DNA of 64,000 bases from assembly GCA_002914805.1 (NCBI GenBank), contig JXTB01000024.1:322847-386846 (forward strand). Direction: 5' to 3'. This stretch comes from Parasponia andersonii. Lineage: Eukaryota > Streptophyta > Magnoliopsida > Rosales > Cannabaceae. Under the pieces are notes generated by a model, which saw only the letters and a program-made list of their open reading frames with translations, had not been told where the DNA came from and searched no databases. A program made the position numbers and the translations under genes. Below, in pieces: positions 35,180-48,000 of this stretch (positions are counted from its first letter, which is position 1; every line of letters starts with the position of its first letter).

Positions 35180-36186
35180 TGCCTCTTTTTTTGCAATCAG
35201 CATTAGCAAATTCAATGACCACTCTTAATTTATCAAAGTTCGTATCGCTCACTAGCTACTTCTACAAAATTTTCTGCTTTAATAACATAATATATACAAC
35301 ATGCTTCAGCTACAATAAAGGCAAGAGCACTTGTTTACTCCAAAATATTCATTTTTTCTTCGTACATGTCCTGCACAAAAGAATAATAAATAAAATGATA
35401 ATCTAAACAAACCAAATAAATTATATACTTGGGTATCAAGAACAACAAAAACAAAAACCACCCAAGTATCAACATATCGATAAATTATGCCAAAATAATC
35501 AGAGCATGCTATTAAATATGCCAAAACCTTGAAAGCTAAATGCAAGTTTTCCTGGTAAACAAGTATTTTCAACTTTGAATAGATAAATTTGACAATAGAA
35601 TGATGTAAAAAGGAAAAAAGAAGGAGAACACAAAACAGAAACAAACAACAAATATTACTTAGATAAATAGTTGCGTATGTGGTGCAACTCAAAGCCATAT
35701 CTATTATGAACTTAAATCTTCAAAATAAAAATGATGGGTTTTCTTTCTCTAGATATTTGGACTAGAAGTCTTTTCATGCTCAAAGAATTGAAGTCAACGC
35801 AATTTGTGGTGTCTAAAATAATAATCTAGCTTTTACTAAAACTCCAACCCTAGAAAAAAGAAATAATGCTCTTATGGTAATTAAATGGAATTTTAGGTTC
35901 ATAAATAGTGCATCCAAGCATATTATATTTATAAATACAGCATAAATTCTTGAAAAGCATTTCTTTCAAATATTAATTCACAAAGAAATCAATTAATATT
36001 AAATAGTAGAAAATTTTCCAAGTAAAATAAAATTGTAGAAAAATTGATATGGGAAAAGGTTAATTGCATTTGGGTTCTCTTAAAATGAATTGTATTGAAC
36101 ATAAACAGGAAGAACCCACCCATCATACTTGTGAGACCTCAATTTTAAATTAAAGTCCTATATTTACTAAAGAGTATATACATACA

Positions 36187-36242
<56 letters not shown>

Positions 36243-36731
36243 GTCTAAGATTGAAACCACACCACTTGAACATCAATACCTCTCACGGCCATGGAGCACG
36301 TACTGGAAAGTTGAATTATAAAAAAGTACAAAATATTAATGATAAAAATTGAAAAAGTAGGCATCAAGAATCAGATAAAATATTTATAACATTTAATTTC
36401 ATCTCCATTTTGTTTGGGAGCAAGGAAAATTAAGGGGATCATATACAACAAAAAAAAAAAAAGTAAATTAATCAAACAAATAAAGCTATATTTAGAGAGA
36501 AAAAAAAAAAACCAGTAAATCAAGAACATGGGGAACTTTATGTAAAGCTTGCTGTATAGAATCAATGGATCTAAGAGTAGTACCAAGAACAAACAAGCTG
36601 ACAGTATAAGGGACTTTGGTCCCTGCCGGGTGTAACGAGTCGACAAGCGATTTCGGCTGGACGAATAAGTAGAAGAAGGGTGCTTCCTCCAATATTCAGC
36701 GTGGACGGAGTAGCTCTATGAGGGCGGCCAT
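35180..36731 (-). pseudogene. Unrecognised gene remnant
   Basis: An ATG at 36731 in good plant context (CAATGGCC), after a CT-rich leader, opens MAALIELLRPR and then meets a TGA (36696-36698). The same frame continues open to about 36500 with SLHPAGTKVPYTVSLFVLGT and SIDSIQQALHKVPHVLD, followed by a GT-rich donor-like end. Near 35180-35260 the same strand could encode a last exon (FDKLRVVIEFANADCKKRG then stop). I do not recognise the protein, and the link between the two ends is a guess. The early stop suggests a dead copy. Confidence 0.35.
36189..36236. repeat. (TA)n microsatellite
   Basis: Uninterrupted AT dinucleotide run of about 48 bp. Confidence 0.95.
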
Positions 36732-36929
36732 TGATATAGAGCTTGGAAGGTTGAGAGAAGATGTAGCCTGCTTCTTAGATCTAAGCGAGAGAAAGAGTGG
36801 AAAAATTGTCGTCATTTTTCAAAAAAATGGCATATAGAAATACATAAAAACAATGCACCGTATACTTGAGCTATTTTTTTCAAAAGATTGTGTATACCCT
36901 AATTTCCTCAGTTGAAATAAATAGTAGTA

Positions 36930-37190
36930 ATTTTATTTAAATAACTTTTTTAAGAGTAATTTGAAAAAATAATTTTTCTAGTAGACTAGTAGAATTTTAA
37001 TGTTTTATGATCTCTATAGCATGATTTGTGATTATTAATTATTCTTAGAAAAGACATTACTTTATGATTACAAATGGTGTGATCTCTCACCATACATAAT
37101 TTGTGATACTACTAAAAATGTCAATTTAAAAAAAATTACTAAAAAATTTATTTTTTTTCAAATTAGTTCTACCTAAGTCAATTTTCTTAT
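36930..37190 (+). repeat. Dispersed repeat, copy 2
   Basis: Partner of the repeat at 31530-31830, same strand, similar length. Confidence 0.65.
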
Positions 37191-37654
37191 CATTGCAGGA
37201 AACTGGATGGATCTAGAGTATTTTTGGCCCAATTGACATGTTCAGTAAGGAAATTGGAGTGTATGTCTTTTTACATACTTTATTGTTATAAATGCCCTTT
37301 TTCTTTTTCTGTTTTTTTCATAGATAAATGACCAAGTATATCCATTTTTACCATTGGTATTCCTAATTATATACCAACTTTAGTCTCTTTACTATTTTGA
37401 CGTAGGAATCCATGATTGGAAACCTCCAGAACTGAATCAAGGTTCCAACGAACCAAAATATCACACAGTTTCATTCCATGCATCAAAGAGCTTTAACAGT
37501 CTTAATGAAGCAATGACCCTGACTACAACGATGATCTAAAGAAAGTCTCAGTCGCTGTACGAAATGACAGCTTTTTCGAGAAATGGTAAAATAGAACATC
37601 CTAATAACAAAATCCAAAGGCACGTGGATAATAATGGCATAAGAGTCCAATCAC

Positions 37655-37775
37655 AAATGGCAGCTAATAAGGAGAACCATGAATATATACTACCAGGACG
37701 TGCATGTGGTTCATCCCTTGGCTTAGAGCGAACTAAGAACCTATATGAACATTAATCCTGCTTAGCCAGGTAGCA
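37655..37775 (-). pseudogene. Degenerate WAT1-related exon 1 fragment
   Basis: GTTCATCCCTTGGCTTAGAG followed by CGAACTA matches the exon 1 segment CTCATCCCTTGGTTTAGAGC of the gene at 39023-40758 (about 40635-40660) with few mismatches. The flanks also align loosely (TACCAGGACGTGCATG; CTGCTTAGCCAGG). Frame and start are lost. It lies on the expected side to be the missing exon 1 of the pseudogene that ends at 6318. Confidence 0.55.
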
Positions 37776-39022
37776 TATGATGATGTTATCAATTAAAAAA
37801 ATAAATAAATAGTAGCAGTGTGTTGGGCCTACTAACGGACCTTATTCTTAGCCTATGTAAGACCCTAGTAGTAACTTTTAGAGCCTGACTCCCAAATTTT
37901 AATATGGGTTAGAATTTCGTTGGAATTGTTATGATGTATGAAAAGAATAAGGAGAAAGGTAGGTTGAACACATACAATACTCTAAATTATGAAAAAGAAT
38001 AAGAATTGTATTTTAGTATTATTTTTTTAAATGTTTAGGGACGGTTTATATGATGGTATCTAGCGAATTAGCTGTTTCGACTAGTTAGGTGAGTGAACGA
38101 GGTAACTCTCCCTATTTCCTGCCAAGTAATTTTCCTTTCCTTAAATTAAATCTGTTATTGTTTTTTTTTTTTTTTTTTTTTTGGAAAAGTTGTGTTTAAT
38201 AAGCCCAAAAAATATACCTTGTGTAATGTTGAATAGTTTAAAGTTTGTTTTCTTATGATCAATTGTGGTTTTTAGTTTTGGAAACGATGCTTGTATTTAA
38301 TTATTTGAAAAACACTAATTAAAGGGTTATATGTCAGCATGCTGATGTGAATAATCCCGACCTAACTACAAGAATTAAGTATAGTTATTATGCACCTAGT
38401 TATAAAGGTCGAGTGTAGTTATAGTCACAAAAAAGCTATTAAAAAGCCTGTTTGTCGGGTTATTAGATAGGATGATATTAAAAAGAGACTATAAAGTAGA
38501 TGTTATTATTTTTTATTTTTGCTAAATTATATATGAACGTTATTTTCTGATTTTGAAACTTAGTTTCGAACAAACGAAGTTACACAAGTGTGATTCGACT
38601 AGTAAAGTTTTGGGAAAATTACAAACTGAAGTTCCACTTTGGATAATCTTAAACTCTATTTGCAGGATACTTTGAATGATTTTGCTCAATCTTTGTCACA
38701 ACTTATCATAGGAATATAAAAAGCACCATTGCCCATCTTCATTGTATTATATGACAAGGTGTAATAACTTTTTGACATTCTTTAATCTCAATGAAGAGTC
38801 CAATAAGCTTGTGTTTTTTCTTCTTAAATGACATACTTGAACTAGCTTCTAAACTGGTAAATCTGAGTCTTCATGTTGTTATCTGATTTCCTGGTAATAG
38901 GATCTTTCCCTACTTGAAGTGAAGACCATTTTGGGGAAACGAAAAAATTAAGTACTAGTGCATGACTATACATTGGAAACTAAAATTTCAAATCATTAAA
39001 ATTATGCTAAACTTTAGTCCCT
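37776..39022. other. No gene recognised; poly-T tract at 38161-38182
   Basis: AT-rich intergenic DNA downstream (minus strand) of the first WAT1-related gene. It would contain that gene's 3'UTR just below 39023. Confidence 0.5.
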
Positions 39023-40758
39023 TCAAACAAATTCTTCTCCGGATTTTCCTGTAGTACCACCAATGGCCACAAGCTCTTGATTTTGAGTCTTTGTAGTTTC
39101 ATTTTTCGTCGTCATTTGTTCATCTGTTGTTGCTGCTAAATCTTTTTCGATCGGTACAGATGGAGGCTTGTCCTTGCTCTTACCCCACAAGACCATGTAT
39201 AGGCCAACTACAATGACAACAGCTCCAATAACCCTGCAAAAAATAGTTCATTGTTCTTCAGTTTATGCTTGATTGCTTGCTTAATTCTAGAGCACATTTT
39301 CTTGTAATTTCCACCAGGCAAGATACTGCGAAATTACCTTCCCAAGTACATAAGCTCTGACAAAATGAAGGAGCTCAATATTGCAACAATTACCAGGCCT
39401 ATTGGATTAAAAGCAGTCACAAAAACAGGCCCCTTTTCCCTCATGACTATTCCTTGAATGTAGTAAGCAAAGCCGGAACGAAATATACCCTGCCGCGGCA
39501 CACATTATCAATGTTAGAAGAAAAGAACTGACAAAAGATAGAGAGAAAATTTAAGTAAGAGTTTCTAACACTGTAAAGAGAGGCTAAGATCATGGATTCC
39601 GAGCGTAAGGACCAGGCTGCAGGGTTGCCCCATTCCATTCCTATGGCCACAACCGTGCCTTGGATTGTGCCCATAAAACATATCAGGGATGTTAAGGAGA
39701 GCTCAGCAGGGTATGACTTCAGTGTGATTGCCTATAAAAGAACTTATGGTTCAATAATGGGAATGGTTTTATATCTTTGGCAAAAAAACAGAAAATAGAA
39801 GATGGCATTGATTTTAAAATGACTTAAGAGTGAATAATAACACCATATCAAGATAAATTGTCTTACTTGTAGTATGATGAAACTAGACCAGCATACACAT
39901 CCTGCTATGATCATTAGAGCACCTTTGACAGAGTTTTGATTATTTGCAGCATTTATAGATTCATGATGATAGCTATCTTGGTTTGCCCATGGCAAATTCA
40001 ACACTGGTCCATTAAACATGGTTATAAGCATCGCTCCACCGACAGTCACTATGGTTCCGAATACCTTTGCTTGGCTATGAAATCTTCCAATATTGACATT
40101 CTCAAGTCTACATTAAGTAATAAACCAGTCCAAAATTATTGTTCAAATTTTGATGATGTTACACATTTGATTCTTTATATCATGTTCTGTGCTCATATAC
40201 AACACTATACCTGAAAATCCAAGCCAAAATAAATGCAAACGCTGGAAGAACGTTGCACATGGCAGTTGCAAAAGTTGCTGTTGTGAACTTCATTCCAGTG
40301 TAATACAAGTTCTGGTCCATTACAGGCCTGGTTTCATGAATAAACAGTAACTAGTTTAACTGATCTTCTATTACAGTAATAGTAATATATTTATATTATA
40401 AAGTGCATGTGTAAGTATCTTTACTCCAATAAGGCCATCAACATAATCTTGGCAAAGACAGAAAGTCATCTTGGGCCTCGTTTTCCTGTTACAACATCGG
40501 TGATGAGTTAGTAAATATGAGCACAATGCACATAGAATGAGACCAAAAGAAGACAGACCTCTCCAACACAATGGCAAAAGGCGCAGTAACCACAGCCGCC
40601 ACAGCATGCCGGTAAACTACCAACACGTGTTGACTCATCCCTTGGTTTAGAGCAAACTTGGAGATTATGGACATTCCTGCATAGCCAAACTGCTGCAGAA
40701 TCAGAGCCGCAAACGGCTTTGCATGTTTGAGCATTTGAGGTAAGGATTTAGTGGACAT
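39023..40758 (-). CDS. WAT1-related transporter, frameshifted in exon 2
   Basis: Plant drug/metabolite exporter family (EamA fold; WAT1/MtN21/UMAMIT), integral membrane carriers for amino acids or auxin-like compounds. Seven exons: 40559-40758, 40425-40485, 40211-40327, 39867-40107, 39570-39731, 39338-39489 and 39023-39233, all with GT-AG introns. Family motifs: FGYAGMSIISKFALNQGMSQ, the first-helix TAPFAIVLER end, EPVMDQNLYYTGMKFTTATF, VTVGGAMLITMFNGPVLNLP, YPAELSLTSLICFMGTIQGT and KGPVFVTAFNP. Exon 2 is 61 bp where both paralogues have 63 bp. The missing dinucleotide falls at about 40462-40466 and shifts the frame for the rest. All other exons are in frame, so this is either a young pseudogene or a sequence error. 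With the usual length it would be 381 residues. Confidence 0.88.
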
Positions 40759-40852
40759 TTTTCTTCTTTTGAACTAACACACTCTTAAGGTTTGACTAAT
40801 TGACTTCTACCTTAATAGGGCAATGAACAAAATGATGTTTCATGTAACACAC

Positions 40853-40860
40853 TTATATAG
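40853..40860 (-). promoter_or_regulatory. TATA-like box, first WAT1-related gene
   Basis: TTATATAG on the plus strand (CTATATAA on the minus), 95 bp before the ATG. The same octamer stands before the other two genes of the cluster. Confidence 0.55.
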
Positions 40861-42875
40861 TCTTTACCACATCTGACTTTTTCTTAAGTCTTTTTATTAT
40901 TAATATTATTCTTTTTCCATTTTTTTTAATGAAGCAAATTGTAAAAGGATTACACTACATGAAATTGTAGGAAATCCACTATCCTAAACCCAAAATACCC
41001 TTTTGAAAATGTAATCCGTTTCGTCGAAAATCAGGCCCCACACAAAAAATATTCAGCAGCAGAACTGTTGCTAACTAAGAAGGAAACACAAATGCACCGA
41101 TCCGGAGTGTCAAGAAGGATGGTGGGTTGGTGGGGTTTACTTCCTTATACGTAGTTATATCAGATAATGACACTATAATAGTAATCAATAATAATAATAA
41201 AGTATGTGAGTTTAAGAGTTGCTACAGTGGATCAACTCCATGGTTATCATTGAGAATATTCTTATTCGTTTAGGCATTTTGGATTCTTGTCATCAACCAA
41301 CTACACCCTGACGTTTATTTCATTATGTGAATTCCAACAAAGCAAAGCACTACCCTCATGCTCATCAAGGTGGGCAATGGAACATTCTTTTGATGGATTC
41401 CCCGAGAGAGAGAGAGAAAGAGAGAGAGAGGCTTATCCAATCAAGTACAAGTTAATTATTCTATAGGCTATTGTAAATAATTTGATCCTTACGCTAACAT
41501 ATGAAACATGAGAATATGCTGATGATTTCATGCTTTATTGTAGCACAACGAATGAAATATGAAATGAGACTTGTTCTAGAGCATAGGGAGTAATTTACCG
41601 TCAAAAAAAAAGGACAATGTTAGGGTTACACTAGTTTACTACTTTTTAATACACTTAAAGTAGGTGATAAATGAGTTATAATAATTTAAATAATGAATTA
41701 AATCTTACCGTGAATGTTATTTTATACTTGATAATTATAAGTCACATTTGGTGCTATTAAAAAAATGATATTAAAAAAAATGAGATATGAGGTGAAATAT
41801 TTAGCTTTATTTTTAAAAAATAAAAATGAAGCTGTTTTCTTTATTCCCGTGGCTTTTAACTCATATTCCAGTCTCTCTCTCTGCATACGTACGCACATGC
41901 ATACATATTATTATGTGTGTGTGTGTGTGTGTGGACGTTTCTCAGTGTATGCAAAAGTTAGGTAATTCTAGTGAAAATACGTGCTCACGTATTGAGCTCA
42001 ATCTGTAAATTAAAGAGACATCCCATCATACTAAATCCTTAGAATTATCACATCACATCAAAGATTATAAATATATAAAATGGTGCCTTTTGTTAGTGTG
42101 ACAATGCTCAAAACATATAAAATGTATATCAGTTACACAGGAGTCAGCTCCTCTGCTAACAAATATGCGGTCCATGTCATATTTCATAAATGTACGTATG
42201 TTGTACGTCTTTGCAGTGCTGCCTCCGTTTGGTAAAGGAAGCTCACTTATTGGTGGGAAACTCAATCTTTTGATTAGCAACCACAATTATTATTGTAATG
42301 TATGGTTTGGTTAAGAGGAAAACTCATACTCTTGGATTTATTTATTTTTAGTTCTTGTAATTTTGACAAACTCTCTCATGCAGCATAAACCTGCAAATTA
42401 CTAAAATGACAATTCAAAGGCCTTAAGAGCCTTCAAAAGGGTCTAATTCTGTTTTGATAAAATTCTAAAATGAGTAGAAACTTTGTTATGTTCTTAAGCT
42501 ATGTTGTTCCATGGTCTTGTCTAACTTGGTGCTCAAGGTTTCTATGGTTTTTACTTGGTTATTTGCTCGTCTTGATAGAAGTCTAGCTTTGATTTTACGG
42601 TTCTATTCAATTGACCTATGTACAATGGCTTGGCATCAAGCATGCCTGATGGAGTTGTATTAAAAAAATAATAATAAAGAAAGAGCAGCCGAAATAATTT
42701 ACCAAATCATCATAAGCCAAAATATCTTTCAATTCCCCAGAAACATAGAAATTGAAACAAGTTTCAGAGTTGAAGGAACTTGTTCGAGGAAACAGGAGAC
42801 ACGCATACACACAGAGTGAAAGAAAAGAAAAGAAAATCACTATTTTGTAATGCTATTTTTAGACTTTTAGTCCTT
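40861..42875. other. Intergenic between WAT1-related genes
   Basis: No gene. Contains a (GA)n tract near 41402-41430 and a (GT)n tract near 41911-41933. Segments at about 41330-41400 and 42210-42350 resemble upstream and downstream flanks of the other cluster members (48390-48440, 54600-54660), so the duplicated unit included intergenic DNA. Confidence 0.6.
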
Positions 42876-44933
42876 TCAAACAGATTCCTTTCCAAGTCTT
42901 CCTCTAGTACAATCAATGGCCACAAGCTCTTGTTTTGAAATCTTCATATTCTCATCCATAGCTGTAATGTGTTCATCAGTTAGTGCCAACACTTTTTCGC
43001 ATGTTTCAGATGGAAGATATTCCTTGCTCTTGCCCCAGAGGACCATGTATAGGCCTACTACAATAATAACTGCTCCAATAACCCTGCCAAGAATTGAGTT
43101 ACCATAAGCATATCTTTCATTGTTTACCTAAAACTCCTAGTTATTTTTTACATTTTCAAATAAGGTAATTAGGTGCCAATTGTTAACAAGTCCATACTAT
43201 TTCAAGATATATCAAATGATAAATGAAGTTGAAAAATATTGGTGCATTATGCATACTTTCCCAAGTACATTATCTCCGAAAAAATGAAGGAGCTCAATAT
43301 TGCAACAATAATCATGCCTAGAGGATTAAACGCAGATGTAAAAACAGGTCCTCTTTCCTTCATGACCATTCCTTGAATGTAGTAACCAAACCCTGAACAA
43401 ACTACTCCCTGCAATGAAACATTTCCGACATTAAAATCACTTGTCTTCGGTATCCCTTGTCAATGTCACAATGATAAAAAGGACTTCCAAATGAAGAGGA
43501 AAAAATCAAACATGAAGAGAATTTCTTACACCGTAAAGAGCAGCTAATAACATAGAATCTAGGCGTATGGACCATGCTGAAGAATTGCCCCATTCCAATA
43601 TTAAGGCTGCAACAGAACCTTCGATCGTGGCCATCACGCATATCAAAACTGTTAGGGAGAGCTCAGCAGGGTATGATTTCAGTGTGATTGCCTAGAAAAG
43701 CAGCAAACATTTCTTAGTAACTTAAATGATTCTTTATGCCTTGTAAAAGTAGAAGACGGTGGCATATGGAATTGATCTCTAAAATTTTTTCTGTAACAGT
43801 GAAAACATACTAGCTATGATGAATTGACTAGTCTAAATATGACAATACTTCATCTCTCAAATTATCATAAGAATAAATATTTATCAAATTTGAAAGTTGT
43901 TTTCAGTGAACAATACTTTTTTTCACATGCATAAGCGATTTGCAACAGCTAGTTATATTAAAGTCAAAAACTGGTGCAAAAACTTACTTGAAGTATGATG
44001 AAACTAGACCAACACACAACACCAGCTACAATCATAAGACCACCTCTGACAGAGTTTTCATTAGTTACATCTTTCACAGATTCATGGCGGTTATTCTCTT
44101 TTGTCCATGGCAAATCCAACATTGGACCATTAACCAAAGTCATAATCATCGCTCCTCCAACAGTCACCAAGGTTCCCAACAGCTTTGCTTGGCTAGGAAT
44201 TCTTCCAAGATCAACCTTCTCAAGCCTACAACAATGCCAGTCAAATTATATCCAATGACCAATGCGCTAAGTTCCAAACTTGATTCCACTTCTATACACC
44301 ATGCTTTTGTCACACTCACACACATACATAGAGATATATTGTTACCTGAAAATCCAAGCCATTATAAACGCAAATGCAGGAAGAATATTGCACATAGCAG
44401 CTGCAAAAGTTGCTGTCGTAAACTTCACCCCGGTATAATATAAGTTTTGGCCAATTACAGGCCTGAAATAATAGACATTATTCATTACTATACTAATTGA
44501 TATTCCATAATGATGATAGTAAATATATGTTCAAAGCCTGATTGTAGGGATCTTAACTCCAGTAAGCCAAGCAACATAATCTTGATGAAGACAGAGGAGG
44601 TCATCTTTGGCCTTGTGTTCCTGTCAAAATATTGAGTCAGTTGGATTGGCCTTAATTCATTTCTCTACGTGTAAAATGCAAAAGTCAAAACTTTCTGAGA
44701 CAGAGATATTAGAGATAGAGAAACCTATCCAATATAATGGCGAAAGGAGCGATGACAGCAGCAGCTACAGCATTCCGGTATACTACCAAGACATGCTGGT
44801 TCATCCCCTTGTTTAGAGCAAACTTAGAAATTATGACCATTCCTCCATAGCCAAATTGCAGTGTAATGATACCAACAAAGGGACTCACCAGTTTGACCTT
44901 TTGAGCCAATGATTTTGTTGACATTTTCTCCAC
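42876..44933 (-). CDS. WAT1-related (UMAMIT-type) transporter
   Basis: Seven exons: 44725-44933, 44558-44620, 44346-44462, 43988-44225, 43530-43691, 43257-43408 and 42876-43083. They sum to 1149 nt (382 residues) without stops, with GT-AG introns. Two EamA repeats of about five membrane helices each are expected. Visible motifs include FGYGGMVIISKFALNKGMNQ, VTVGGAMIMTLVNGPMLDLP, VVCWSSFIILQ and KGPVFTSAFNP. The C-terminal tail after LYMVLWGKSKE is hydrophilic and cytosolic by family precedent. The start used is the first ATG (44933); a second ATG three codons on (44924) aligns better with the paralogues and gives 379 residues. The nearest known relatives are probably UMAMIT amino-acid exporters; substrate not predictable. 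Confidence 0.93.
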
Positions 44934-44992
44934 TGTTTTCCTTTCTATCCCTCAACTATAAGAGATTAGTGAGAAAACTCAAGTTCCCACAA

Positions 44993-45000
44993 TTATATAG
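44993..45000 (-). promoter_or_regulatory. TATA-like box, second WAT1-related gene
   Basis: TTATATAG on the plus strand, 60 bp before the ATG at 44933. Confidence 0.55.
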
Positions 45001-48000
45001 ATTTACTCTTTTGTTTGTTTCATAGATTGAGTTTAACTCATAACTCAAATTTAGTTGGACTAGTGGAACTGACAGAGGGGCTAAGCAGACAAAAAGTTCT
45101 CTACATGTCATGATATTTTTCTTTAATATCCTAAACATAAACTTACAACTGTTTTTAGAAATAGGAATGTCTAGTCAAGATTTTGGCTTAATCTTATTCG
45201 AAACTAGAATTTATTTGTGAAAACCTGTGTAAAAAAAAAAAGACTAATCCTTCCATCTTTTGTGTTGGATTCCAGAAGTGAAATTTTATTAAATATCCTC
45301 CCGTTAGCTCTAAGTTGAAACTACTCCACGTTAATGTTTACAGGGAAAATGTCATTTTTGACCAAAATACTCCCAATGTGTTAAAAAGTCATTGAAAATC
45401 ATCAGAAATGCATCGAACATCAACAAAATCATTGCAGGAATTTTGATCTTTCTTAAAGGATATTTTTTAGAGAAATGTTTAAATAGAGATATTTTTCAAC
45501 ATAAGAGTATCATGAAGGACATGTAATACATTCTCTCTTCAAGAACTCCATTGGGGGTTCCAAGTTTTTTTCTTTTTTTTTTTAATTTCTTTCCCTAGTT
45601 GTAAAAGTAAATAATAACGTTGCCAAATGCCAACTACTTCCTTATTATTCATTTTTAATTAAAGACAAAATAATAATAATAGTATAGTCTTCACATATTT
45701 TTTTTTTTTTCATTGAAAGAATCCTTCCACTTCTTTCTTGGAGTTATAGAAACTCCACCAATGTATCTAGAACAGAAATACCTTTATGCAAACACAATTC
45801 ATTTCACCATAAAACCAGCCGAGCAATATCCAGTTTGTTGTATATGTGTTTTTTGGGGGGATATGAACGTGCTCCTTAAGGGAAAATCACTAATTGAAGC
45901 AAAAGCTTCAAATTACAACATAAACATAAGGATTACAATTTTAAACTCCTCAAAAAAAAGAGACTAAAAATATATCACAAATACAACTACGAACAAATGT
46001 ATGAGTGACCTTAATTCTTCAAGAAAAAGAGATAATTAGGACCACTAGCAATCTATTGCCTTCAACACTTACTCCAGTTGCATGTAGACTATATGAAGTA
46101 GTACCAATTGAGATCCATATCCGTGGAAAAAAAAAAATAACACAAAAATCGAACACTAAAGAGATCTAGATCTGAGAAAAAATCTCATCTTTAAGATTTG
46201 AACCGGATTAAAATCTACACAAAAGATAGTATTATAAACCAGATCTAGATCTGCACTTATTAAAATTGAAAAAGGAAAAATAAGCAGAGAAGAGAAGAAA
46301 AAATAGAATGAGGAGAAGATATCAGAAGAGAAAGGAAAATCCCCTCTCTGGTAAGATGGCACTCGCTTTTTTGTTAGGAAGAAATGTAAGTAGTGAGAGA
46401 AGTTAAGATTAGTTTTTTTTTTGGGTGCTTTGGAGAAGCTCTTGTTTATTTTATATGTTTTATGAGTACTAAAAAGTTACGTGACATTCATTTTAATTAC
46501 TATCTTATCTCAAGATAAAGTCACATCACCTAAAATTTAATGGTTGAAATTAATGACACGTGTTAAAGTTATTAGTATCCCTAATGTTATTCTAGAAAGA
46601 ATGTAATAACTTGGTTTCGACCTATCATGATAGAAAAAAAGCAAGTACTTAGAATATGAGTTACGTTACGACATACTATATATACATTGCTATAAATAAG
46701 AAATGAGAAAATTTCGAAGAATCGAATGAATCAAGGCAATTTCATATAAATATTGCAAAGATGGAAAACATCACGAAGACCTAGTAACTTCCATGCATGG
46801 ACTCTACTCGTATGTAAAGGATCCATATTTGTTTATTGTAATTAAGTAGGAATATCAATAGGCGTAATTACGTGGACAGTCTTTACGGTCATCGATAAAG
46901 GTCTAAAGATTATCAAATTTTTTTTTTAAGAACTAAAGACTATCGTTTTACAAGCCCAAAAAAAAACGCAAACAAACGAGCAAATTTTATTTTCGTCGGA
47001 ATGAAGAACCCATTTCTTCCTCAAACTCATCTTTGTGCTCCCAAATATTAAACTAATGGTTCTTTTTTCTTCTTTTAGTTGGAAATTAATTGATGTTGTG
47101 TGAAATTTTCTTCTGGTCTTTAGATGTCAGTAGTACTGTTCGTATAGAATGCTTTTACCTGGGTTTCTAGATATTGCGCAGATCTATTTGTTTTTTTCAA
47201 TCCAATAATAGAATATACTAGAATATGACAAAATTGATGACTAGGAAGATGATGAAAGATCTCTTCGCCAAAGAGATCAATTGGTCCCTTTTTTTTATTA
47301 TTATTAATCTTAATATCTAAGTAACAAATAGAAAAATTAGCCAGTTATTCATTTTTGTTAATATTAGATCTGGAGCTTTGTTTTTTAAATGTGGTATGGA
47401 AAAATAATGGGAATATTTTGCTTCTCCTGTCTATTGATTTTTGGTGTGAAGAGATTTAGAGGAGAAAAGAATCTTTTCTAGAACAGAGAACGAAAATCTT
47501 GTCATTTTAGTTTCTCTTCAAGCTCTTGCAAAAAAGCCTCTTTTTCCTTCGATCTTTCTCATCTCCAAACCAAAAGATGAACTTGAATACCAATTGTAGA
47601 AGGTCTGGTAGATGACCAGGAAAAAAACAAAAAAAAAAAAAAGGAATGAACATACGTAGATGGAAAAGTAAAGACTTAACTATGTTAACAAGTGAGTTGG
47701 CCTTTTTTAATGAGATGGCACAATATTATAGGTAGGGCAGGAGAGAGAGATTTTTTTTTTTTTTTTTGAAAGGAAGAAAAAGAGAGATATTTAAAAGACT
47801 CAGTTGTAGTATAATTTTACTCTTTACCACAAAGAACGAAAAACGGAGTGGTATTCGAACACTTGAGTTTGCTAGGATTCTTTCTAAGATCTTCTAGTCT
47901 GTAATTTTTGTGAGGCAATTACTTTGTAATTTGTGATTGTTGATAAATAAAACTATTTGCGGTGTATTCCAATTGGCAGAGGTCATTTTTTTGGCCGAAC

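Noticed and set aside
35306..35698. 130-codon minus-strand frame, hydrophobic
   Set aside because: Cys/Phe/Leu-rich translation of AT-rich intron-like sequence; no known motif. Its region may belong to the gene remnant but not in this frame.
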